A stretch of DNA of 64,000 nt, taken from assembly GCA_034401795.1 (NCBI GenBank), contig CM067374.1, positions 136,304,508 to 136,368,507 on the forward strand. Reading direction: 5' to 3'. The translations under genes and the position numbers were made by a program. The stretch comes from Chaetoderma sp. LZ-2023a (Eukaryota; Mollusca; Caudofoveata; Chaetodermatida; Chaetodermatidae). Positions 34,501-46,500 of the stretch are shown here, in pieces. Position 1 is the stretch's first letter. Each line of letters begins with the position of its first letter. The notes under the pieces were generated by a model. It was not told the origin of the DNA. It ran no database searches and saw only the letters and a list, made by a program, of their open reading frames with translations.

Positions 34501-37500
34501 AGCTGTCGGCCTACCACCAACCGATTCTGCGCAATGCTGGCAGTGTCCTCTAGGATGGCCCGCGCCTGGCCACCGAAGATGCTAGGCCCTGTCAGGGGTG
34601 TCCCAAGAAGACGCTCCCTGACTGCCGTAGCCGGATGCATATGGTCAAGAACCATTTGCCTCCTGGACTTTGTCACACGCGCCTGCACCCTTGCCAGTGC
34701 GTCCATAGACAGCACCAAGCCGTCATTGACGCACGAAAGCGCCACAGGTGGCACAGGGTGGCCTGCCCCCGCTTCAGCCCACACCGACTGAAGAAGGCGA
34801 TACGATTGGTTGACAGCACTCATAGCTGCCCTCACACCCACATCGCATAGGGACAGGACTTCATCCTGGTGTGCCTGGGACTTGTCCACAAGTGCCGGAC
34901 CGGGGCCACCCGCTCCAGCACTCTGAACACCCAGTACCCAGCGGTCATTCTCGGTGACCGACGGGACAACACCATACCTGTCGTATTCCCCCCGTGGAAT
35001 ACGACCCCTCACCCGCACCTCCATGGAGGCCGCAAGAAGCTGGCCCTTGTTCATGCGTTGTTTGCTATACATAGTATCAAGCAACACCATAAACCATGGA
35101 TCCAGTCCAAAAGACTGGATCAGGGCTGCGGGCAAGATCCCCGTCCTAATCGATGCACCGATGGACGGGGTACATCCTCCTCGGCCGTGGTCGAAACCAC
35201 AGACGGGTCCACCCTGGCTAGCCAAGCCAGAGCCTCAGACCAATCCGTCTCCGAGGAGGACACTCCCGTGAACACGTCACCCGTTGACATGTTCACGGCC
35301 CTACCAGCAATGGCCATTGGAGCCATTGCTGATATGCCAGGAACTCCGGTACCGTACGGTTCCGCCGCCACCCCATGGAACACACCAGTCCATGGAGTAG
35401 GCCTGCACGGAAACCGTGCGGACCCGTAGCGGTTAAGGAACCGTGGACAAACACGGGCACCAACGGCACCCCATGTCTGACCGCCGGACCAGGCGAGATA
35501 GGTGAGTACCATGCCTGGCCGGCCACACCCGTCACCGTGGCGGTTGGCAGCAAACCAACCATCACGGGACCGGTGCCCGGTACTGGAGTGGCCTCAACCA
35601 CGGGCGGAGCCGCTGCCTTGGCTTGCGCCAGGCCAGACAGATGGGAGGTCAGGTTCCATCAGGACGGAATCAACCTCCATGCTCTCCACCCGCGGCCTCA
35701 CAGACCGCAGCACACTCTCCTCCTCGGCCTCCTCATCTTCAGACCCCTAAGAGTCGTCACTAGACAAGGAAAACCGTGGTGGACGGCTCCCATGCCTGAC
35801 GGACCGGCCACCGCTACTGGACCACCCGGAGGTGGCCGCAGAGAGACAGAACCCATCAGGCCGGAGCCCGACGGGACTGTCAGGGGGCTGTACGAAACGG
35901 CTCCCTCGGTGTCCAGTCCAGAACCCTGTCCAAGGACAGGGTCCGAATCAAACATGGGGAGAGACTGCCCTACAACTTTTGGCAGCAGGGACGACACCAG
36001 CGTGGGCAGAACGCTATGCAAGACACCTTGCCTAGCCGGACCAAACCATGCCGGCGGTGCCATTTCCGCCACCTCCAGTTGCAGACGTGGAATGCCCCCA
36101 CGGGCCGAAACGGACGCTCCACGATTTACTTTCGGACCGCCTGACCCCGCGTCAGACCCTGCCAAGTCTTTCTGGCAAGGAACTTAAGCATCATATCGAC
36201 CGACCACACCGCGCAAACGTTACACCTACTGTCAAGACTATACTTAGTACAGTGGAAACAGACATGGTCCTTGTATAGAACCCGTACAATATGTGGCACT
36301 CGACACATGATGGCGGGGATGGCTTGGCCTATAAACCAAACCTACAATAAGTCAGCGGAACGAAACAAAAGTGGAAGGCAGACAATTAATTTTCAAATAA
36401 TTTGACCATAAATTAACTGCAAACCCTCCCGCATTGATTATGACAAGAACGAAGCGGGCATAAATACACCCATAAATTGATCCTCCACGATGTATAACGG
36501 AACCAGGAATCATATCGCATAGCATTCGGGGTATATTTACCAATCAATATAAATTATACTCCTAACGAAAGCCGACACGATATGTGAAGAAACAACAAAA
36601 TGAAAACAAACTGCTGTAGCACACGGTAAAACCGCAGACCACGCATCACTCAAGAATTTTGACACCACCGATCATTCCAAACCGATCATGATCACACGTA
36701 AACTTGACCATTCCAAAGTTTTCTGGTACCATTTTTAGTATGCAGCACCCAGAACAAGATCCACGAATTAATGAACAAATTTTCTTCACATAAACATCCG
36801 AGCATCACGGGTGTGACATCACCCGCTCGGACCCTATGGAGAACGACGTCAGCCGATATTCGTGTTAGAAATACCATAGCAAACACCTATTTTCATATCT
36901 GCCGATCGCCTGTTGGGATTTAAAGAAGGCGATCGTCTGCCATATCACGTTGTTAGCACACGTCCAAGATTCTATGGGGTCAGAAATTGGGACATGCGAC
37001 ACAACGAAATTTAGAGACCTAAGTCTTTTAACTATGGATAATAAGGAATAATACAACCTGGTCATCACTGGCGGTATTCTCCATTTTATCCAGTTAGATC
37101 CTTTCAAGAACGCACAAACTATCAAATCACAGTATAAAAGACTTAGATTTCTTTTCAAAAACTGTAATCTTTCTCCTGCAAAAAAACGTGGACAGCTCTT
37201 GTCGCTATGCAAACAAGAATGAGCTCTATGGTAGACGGGTACTCGGCAGTTGGGAGCCGAGTACCCGGTTCCAAGGAGTCGGTAAAGCTTTCTAAGTCTA
37301 TAGTCCTAGAGCCAGCTGTCAAGGCCAGCTGTGTATCAGAAAGTAACAGAATGGTGAGTATTGATCGAAGGAGAATCCTTGTGCCGACAAGACATCATTC
37401 AACTGCTATTATATGCACTTTGTTAATTGCATAATTTCCAATATATTGCACAAATCATCATTAACCCTTTAATGGCCAAGCCATCTTCAGCAGCGCTCTT

Positions 37501-40500
37501 GAAGAATATCCATTTGCAGGTTGAGAGCAGACTATGTTTGAAAATTTCCCACTGAAATGGGGAAATTTCCAGAAATAATCTCTTGGCTTGCAGATGTGCA
37601 TTCAATGACCAAGTTAAGAATTTCTTTATAAATCTTGACCATTAGAGTTAACATATATTACAGCACTTCTCAGAAATAACTTTGAATTTTAAATTGTTTC
37701 CAAATCAAAATAAAACCCACTGTTGAATATTTTGAAGATAATTGGATTGCCTGTCCTAAAATCGAATTATGTTCAAAACAGTCAACGGAACATTTCTTAC
37801 ATGGTGTTCAAAATTGTACTTAGTAACATGTATCTGCCTTGGAAACATTGATCTACCTCCTTATGCGCTATATTGTACCACTAACACAGCAAGCTTTCTG
37901 TAACACTATATATTGCACAGTAAGTTTGTCCTAGAACAGTGCATTCTTACATTAAAGAAGTCCTCTTTAAACCTGTTACTGTCGAGTACGGGTAAACGAT
38001 GGCACATACTGTACGCTTCACGTAAGATATCATGCTCTTTGGGTAATTCACCTACAAGAACAAAACAACCCATAATAACTATAGAAACATGAAGAATGAT
38101 GGTTTCCACGGGGATGACATGCAAATGGTAACAGAAAACGTGTATGTATGATTTTTCAACATATATTGATTGCATTAAAAAAATATCACAATTTTATAAG
38201 ATGTTATTTTGACGAACAAGAATGCCATTGAATGCCCCATCTCTCCTGTGTATATCTCTGAGACTACTTGTCTGATTTTGCTCATATTGTAGCACAAGAA
38301 AGGATGTAACACTAGGATTCCACGACTTTGGGTGACCAAAAAAATGTTGACAATCCAAAGAATTCTGGAAAATCCGAAATCTTTATACAATGTGACAAAA
38401 ACAGGAGGGTCTGTAATCGTACATCTTCTATTTTTGATTTTAAATCATCACCATAACATATTATAGACAAACTTAACAATCTATGTGTTGGTAAAACCAG
38501 TTAATTATTCCATCGAATCGCCATATAATTTTCTTTCTTTCGCTGCAGACCCCGAGTCTGTCGTCAAATACCAAGTAGACCTATACTTAGTTGCAGTGTT
38601 AGGCAATAATCAGTGAACATAATTCTTTTTAATTCTAGAGTTAGTAATTTCAATTAATTATAAGGTCAGGCGGTGTAATAATGTTTCCTTTTTGATTCGG
38701 TTGTCATGTTTAATTAAAGAAAATAAAGCAACAGCATTCCAGATTGTTATATTTTGAACTGTGCGTTCTGTTGATTATTCTTACATGCATATGTAAATCA
38801 TACATTCTGAATGCAACTATAAACTGTACTATAGGATGAGTTTACGCCATCACTCTGTCACTACTCGAAGCTACCATTCTATGTATGTGGATTGCCCAGT
38901 ATCTCCCTAGGTATTAATATTAGCGGCTTCGAGCTAGTTGGATAATGACCTAAACTCGTCCTACAAATGGAGGCTATAAGCGGAAGCCGCTACATCACGT
39001 GATTTATATTTTTTCTCGGCGACATTTTATGTAAATTTATGATGAAATAAACGATGTTTATTAAACTATATGCAATATTTAGGCAGTTCCAATTAATAAT
39101 TTCACTCCCGCGATGATGGATATAAGGTATACCTTAAGCATGGACGTAGGGTGGTAAGAATTTGTCGCATGAAATAGCGTTCTACTTTCGTGCTAATTTT
39201 TAAATCATTTATTTCAACTTTTTCTAGAAATTCCAAGTCCCGGTTTGTGTCACTTGTCACGTTACCCCGGTTTATACTTTTGGGAATTTGGACATACATG
39301 TACGATTTAATTGAAAATGTTTCAAAGCAAATATCGTGCAAGCGTAGCCAGTTTTTTAGATACTGCTTCAGGTCAGACAGACAGGAACACAGACACACAT
39401 GATTAGGCTTGTGCGATTATTGCGTTGAGAATTATTAAAAGATAATTGTGATTACTCGATTAATCAGCTTGGATACAAATTACCAAGACATAACAACAAA
39501 AGAAAATCAATGACGGAAATTGCAATGGTGTTTAGAAAAGCCCATTTGCAGTGCTTGAGAAGACTACCGATCGCATGAAAAAGTAATTGAAAGTCAGGTT
39601 TTGAAATATTTTATGCAATAGAAAATATTCACGATTAGACGATTATTTAATTTTTAATCATATAAATTCACGATTTAAAACATAATCGCAATTTTCGATT
39701 TAATCACGTAATCGCGCAAGCCTAGACCGGATCGCAATACATGGTTCCCTTACCGGGTGACAGTAAAAATCTATGCGAAGAGAAAGAATAGCATTCACTT
39801 AGCAATTCTCCATGCAAAGAATTCCAACTTTTTATTTACCAATCATGACCATTAATCCTTTAAAAGCCAAAAGCCACCTCTGCAGTGGTCTTAAGAAATC
39901 TCCAGACAACCATTTAGGAAAACATACCATTCAGTAACCGCACCAGTTACTCCCATGAGAAATATCTAAAAATGCTCTTCTCTTGGTTGGCAAATGGACA
40001 TTTTCTATGAGGAATTGAAATTCACATTTTCAGAGTACCCACCCATCATATGATATCATAATTAACTATGTGATGTGTAGAATGACATCATAATGAATGA
40101 CATCATGAATGACGTCGATAGGTACGTCACGAACGCATATTTGAAGACGGTCTATACGTTGTTGTACAAATTGTATGTCTTTACTATCTAATAAATATTC
40201 TGTTGAATATTTTGAAACTAATTTCACTAGGTGCCCAGTCAAATTAGTTACAAAATATTCAACAGCTTCCCTGTATAGTTTTCAGTAAATTGATAGTTAT
40301 GGTATTCGGGGATCGATCAATCCCAACACGGCGAGGTGTGGGTGGAGCTTAGCTAATGATGGGTGGGGCATAGCTAAAAATGGAAAGGTCCAATATGTAT
40401 GAGCCGACTTGTCTATAGAAACATTTCTGGTGACTGTGACTGACCTGCATTGACAGCTTCAATGTACTGTAGTATGATCTTAACACGACTGTACAGCATC

Positions 40501-43500
40501 TTCACTGAGTTATGCTGTGCTATCAAGTGCTCAGCAACTGTAAACAATAGATATACATACTGTACATACTCAATCTCACACACAGACATGCAGGGAGATA
40601 GATGATGTAACGGGTAAACAGAATTATGCATGGATGGCAAAAAACTGATTAACCCATACCACTCTGTTATCAAAATTAAAATTTTTTTTTATTAATTTGA
40701 AAGATGAACTGGTGTTCATTTTTCAACAAATTTGCTGGGAGATGGTGCTGTCGTAGACAGCAACATCTTCCAGCAAAATTGTTTGAAAATGTACACCAGT
40801 TTCTTTTGATACTTACACAGTAAAAGATATAATATTGACATTAGTGTGCTAAGAGATAACCAGAAATTATTACCAGCATTTCAGGAGACATGTTTCAAAG
40901 GTTTAACGTGTTGAACAAGCGACATCTGTTGAACAAGCGACATCAAATAGTGAAACTTAAGGAAGCATTTTAGTCAAATGAAATTGTATAATTGTTTGTT
41001 ACTTAACTTTGGACCAAATGGTAAAAGTTATCCCTGCGACTGAGATACAGTTGCGTTATCAAATGTCTTAGCAAATATAAATTTAGTTTCCATTGCGAGT
41101 TCAGAACCTTTCTTCTCTTACAGTTTAACTTTCAGAACCTTTCATATTTCTATATTAAGACACGTGCAGAGTTACTCTGTAAATGACGAGTTTCTTCAGT
41201 CATCAGCTGGCAATGGATACACTTGTCTAGCAGAATAATAGAATATTTTTATTCTTCCGAAAAAGTATGATTCAGACATTTGTAATAAACTCCCAGAAGT
41301 GAGCTTGGTATCCCAGAAGTGAGCTTGGTATCCCAGAAGTGAGCTTGGTATCCCAGAAGTGAGTTTGGTATCCCAGAAGTGAGCTTTGTATCCCAGAAGT
41401 GAGCTTGGTATCCCAGAAGTGAGATTGCTAAATGCCCACATGACAATGTCCACATTTCAGAATTTGTAACTCACCATTTCTCATATTAAAACCATACTGT
41501 AGACCCGTAATACTGAAATCAATGAATCACATTCCTTTCTCATCAGATTCCTCAGACACAAAGTATAACAATTTCCTCTGACAAAACCGACACAAAAACA
41601 CTATTTTCTCAGGCAACATTAACACAAAAAATGCAATGACTATTTAATAAACATTCTATTGAATATTTTGAAACTAGTTTGACTGGACTCAGTCAAATTA
41701 ATTACAAAATATTCAACAGTTTCCCTGTATACATTAACACAAAAGATGTAATTTCCTCAGACAAAACTACCACAAATTACTTCTTTGATGTGATTGACAG
41801 TAAAATATTAAACAAAAAAATATGTATGTTGGATTCTAGTAGTCTGGTCAGCTCGTGTTCAAAGGAACAATAAACACTCCTTGAAATTCTGACAATTTTG
41901 CCACAGCACAAAAATGCTGTAGCAGAACTGGTTCACCACGGCACCACTACAGCATTTTTTTAAATTTCATTAATTTTAATCTGTAATCTACTTTTAGTGA
42001 ATTGTAGAAACTTGCTTTAATGTGATATCATGATGGATATCTTGCATCTATGATAAAATCATATTTAATGCTTTAACACTCATATCAGGCAAAAATTACT
42101 TCTACAGTCATCTTAACAAGTCTCCATTTGCAGAACAAGACTATTTTTTGAAAATTTAGCACTAGAATGACTGGCTTGATAACCAGTGGTCATTCCAGTG
42201 GTAAATTTTCAAAAACAGTCATCTCTTGGTCTGCAAATGAACATTTTCTGAGAGAATTAAAATTTTCTTGAACATATTCGAGGGTTAAAGGGATAAGTAG
42301 CTAGGCCTCCAATTTTCTTCTATAGCAAATATAATTAACTTTTCCACAGCTTTTATCACAGCTTTGCTGATTGCTGTGGCGAACTTCGAGAGCTGAATAA
42401 ATACAATAAAATTACTAACTGTTAATGATCAAGCCGATCATACATGACTTTTTGTAGGATGACATCATAATCAACTACCGCCTGTAGCTAAGTTCGTCAC
42501 AAATGCTTAATTGATGAAGGACTAAGCGCTGTTGTATGAATTGTATGTATTTAATAAACAAGCTGTTGAATAACCTGAAACTAATCTGACTGGGTTATGG
42601 CAGCCACAAAAACCAATCAAATTAGTTTTAAAATATTCAACAGCTTACTGTATATTTTTATGGAAATTGAGTCAGGGAATGATCGATCTCAACACCAGCG
42701 AAGCGTTGGTGGAGCTTAGACCTAAGATGGACAGAACATAGCTAAAACTGGATTCCTCCATTTTGAAGCTCTAACACTGGACAGTCTGGTCTAATAACCG
42801 AGTCATTCATTCCAGTGATAAATCTTTAAAAAGTACTGTTCTCCTGGCCTTCAAATGGACATTCACAATGCATACATAGAGCACTGCATGCTGGGATACC
42901 TGATGAGTTTGTGGTCATGTCTGTTGATGACATCCGGGCCACGTGGTCGACGCCTATTCTTTCAGCTTCCTCAGTAGCCAGCGTATAGTGTAGCTCGACA
43001 AACAGCATTGTGGCCTGTCACAGAAGAGAAGCCATTATAAGTGTACGAATTGCATGACTTTGATGGATTTACTAATTAATAAACATTCTGTTGAATATTA
43101 TGAAACTAATTTGTGTTGGCACTGTTGCTGCCATAAACAGCAAAAGCTCCATTCAAATTAGTTTCAAAATATTCAACAGCTTACCTGTATAGTTAGCTTG
43201 AAACTGTGATCCTAGGAATTCACGATTCAAAGTATATAAATCTATTCAAACACATGCAAAACATGGGCGGAGCTTACCTAGAAATGGGCGGGGTATAGAT
43301 ACAAATTATGGATCCCTTTATTGCTTGAGTAGTGACTGTGTGATTGAAGCAAATGAACGGCTTCTATCACATAAGAGACTTAAATGATCTGAATGTACAA
43401 ACAAACACAACTATTTTGGAAATTTTGAATAATCAGATTAACGTTGCTGAAATTAATGTGAGCAAAACACATTCAACAATAGGACTCCTCTGGAAGATGT

Positions 43501-46500
43501 CCTTTAGGCATATCAGATCCATCAATATTCAAACATGATATAGCCTGAACATTTGTTAAGAGAGGGATTCATTTCTAACAATGTCTTACCTATTTCTAGC
43601 TAATGCTTTGCCTGAGCTGGGATCGATCAAAATCTGAATTACCAGAATCCAAATATCAATGTATGCTGTTGAATATTTAAAAATTAATTTGGCTGGGTAG
43701 TTCCCAATTAAATTAATTCAAAATATTCAACAGATTGTTTATTAAATAGTAAAGACATATTTTCAAAATAGTCTTCTTGCGGTCTCCAAATGGATGCATA
43801 TCAAATGGGCAGTGTGCGTGCGTGCGTGCGTGAGTGAGTGGGTGAGCGAGTGAGGCGAGTCTTACCTCTCCATTGACGAGATCAATCACCGACTCAAACA
43901 CGGAAACAGGTAACTGTAATGTAATCACACATTGCTTACTTACTACATTATAAACACTCATAGAGTTAGTCATTTTATAGTCTTCCCCCGAATATGGATT
44001 TTTATCACCACAGTGCCGCAAGATTACTGTCTGGGTGTCTGTTTCCAGCATGATAACTCAAGTTCTGGTCTGCAGTGAACTTCATTGTGTGTGAGTTGGG
44101 TTTTTTTGGGAGGGGGTGTCTCATAATTTTAGGTCCACAGGTAAATGTCATCAACATGGGTGGTTGGCTGTGACTCTAACCTCTGAATACTCGTAGCCTC
44201 AATTTGGAAGTGTCACTCCATACCGCTAAACCACCCTCTCATACCTGCTTATGTTAAATACATCTAAATATGACAAAGTATGCATATTATCAATATCTGT
44301 ACTCATGATTGCCTCCCACTTGGTGTGATATTAACATTTCTAATTGACATGTTGAGTGGGGGTTGGGGTGGGGTGGGGGGGGGGGGGGGGGAGGGAAGAA
44401 ACACACACCTATCCTAAGCTTGAGATGTTGGAGGTGGGGGGGGGGGGCATATGCCCAACCTGGGCTTGAGATCCATGGCAGAGGACAACATGCCGATCCT
44501 GAGATTAACAACCTGACTTGACATTAATGAATTATAATCAAAATGGATTACTTACATCTGTTTTTCTTGACAGAGGGTTTAACTTGAGCAGGATTGGACT
44601 TTCATTGATTTGACAGATCTGTAATAGCAGAACAAATAATGAAAATAATTAGCAAATGAGTTTTGTTTCTAAGAGGTAGAGAAATTTTGCTTTCATGAAT
44701 ACGTTTTTGCTATCTCTAAGACTTTCTCTCATAATTTGATAAAACTTACTAATACAAATCGCCATCTTTTAATGGTCAAGCCGGACGTTGAGGAATGTCC
44801 ATTTACTGACCAAGAGATGATTTTTGAAAATTTACCACTGTAAACAAGCCAGTCATTCCAGTTGTAAAATTTTAACAAGAGGCCCAAGGGGCCTGTATCG
44901 CTCATCTGGACAATAGGCATTTCAACTAGAATGCTCTTTATCAACAAGATGGCCAGCAAACCGTTTATCCGACAGTTTCGAAAATTGCAAATTTGAGATC
45001 AGAATACCCCAAAAAACATATAAAACCAATTTTGGCCTCAAAATCCATCAAATAAAAAAATCCAACATGGTTATCAAACATGCTATATTTTTATTGTCCC
45101 ACAGTGGCCATGTTTTTTGACGGATCAACCTCTCTTGAACAAACTTTAATGGCCCTTAGGCCCTAATCATATCTGCCAAATTTCGGTCCGATCCCTTCAG
45201 CGCTTCTGGAGAATAAGTAATTTTCGCTACAACTAGGTCAACCAAGATGGCCGCTTAACCATTTGACCAAATTGGCCGATCGGGTTCATTTGAAAAAACT
45301 TAGATCTATATATGCCTATGAATGCTTCCTCCCAAATATAATTGAAATCGGCCCAGTGGTTCTTGAGAATAAGTCGTTTAAAGAATTCCCCATTGCTTTA
45401 CTATGGGCCCATTGCTTTAATATGGGAGCCTATGGCGGGAAAACAAACCAAGATGGCAGCCAAACGGTTTATTTGACAGTCTCGAAAATGGCATATTTGA
45501 ACTCGCCACACTGATAAGCACATATAAAGCAATTTTCGCCATCAAAATACATCAAATACAAAAAAGACAATATGACCAACAGACGCTAAATTCTGATTGG
45601 CTGATGGCGGCCATGTTTTTTAACGTACAAACTTCCCTTGAATGGACCTTGGTCCCTAAGCATATTTACCAAATTTCAGACCTATCACTTCAGCGGTTCG
45701 GGAGAAGTCATTTTCGCGAAAACTAGGTCATCCAAGATGGCCGCGAGGCAAATAGGCCAATCAGGTTGCCTTGAACACACTTGGGTCTACCGTTGCAATA
45801 GATGATGTGTTATGCGTTTTGAATCAATTCCTCCAGCGGTTTCAGAGAAGATTTTTTAGTGTTTCTAAAAACCGGCTATTTTGGCCGGCGGCCATCTTGG
45901 ACTTTGGCCAATCGGCTTCATTTGAACAAACTTGAATCTCTATGCCCTAGGGATGCTTCCTGCCAAATATAATTGAAATCGGCCCAGTGGTTCTTGAGAA
46001 GAAATCATTTTAAATGAAAAGTTGACGGACGGACGAGACGATGGACGGTCGCCACGACATAAGCTCACTTGGCCTTTCAGGCCAGGTGAGCTAAAAATCA
46101 TCTCTTGGCTTGCAAATGAATGAGGATTTTAATTGTCTTGACTATTAGCCCTTTCACCGATGAATTTGCCACATCTCATTTTCACGGCAATCATATAGGA
46201 AAACTGTTAAATATTTGCCCCAGGTGGCAATGGCTTCCAGTCCAAAAAAATTTCAAGAGATTCAACACAATAAGTTTTATATCGTAAAAAATTTAATTTT
46301 TCAGGAATTTGTCATTGAAATGGCTAAATAAGATATAGTGAGGGCTAAATAAGATATACATGTAGTGATGGCTAAATAAGATATAGTGAGGGCTAAATAA
46401 GATATACATGTAGTGAGGGCTAAATAAGATATAGTGAGGGCTAAATAAGATATACATGTAGTGAGGGCTAAATAAGATATAGTGAGGGCTAAATAAGATA

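Larger units (their letters stand above)
32343..37375 (-). mobile_element. DIRS-like retrotransposon, internally deleted
   Basis: It lies in the cops6 intron between exons g and h, in the same orientation as the gene. Inverted terminal repeats of about 150 bp (32374-32524 and 37218-37375) and an internal complementary region (32592-32691) define it. ORF1 is present but broken. The region from the end of ORF1 through reverse transcriptase, RNase H and the start of the tyrosine recombinase, about 1.97 kb in the other copy, is missing. It is therefore non-autonomous. Confidence 0.9.

Noticed and set aside
35375-36187. Plus-strand 270-codon ORF and similar plus-strand ORFs in 59.4-60.5 kb
   Set aside because: They are antisense to ORF1 of the DIRS-like elements, where GC-rich sequence keeps several frames open.
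44729-44959. ORFs reading [10 protein letters not shown], also at 53976-54182
   Set aside because: The shared peptide is a translation of the conserved 5' end of the pearl-like repeat, which shows no coding constraint between copies.
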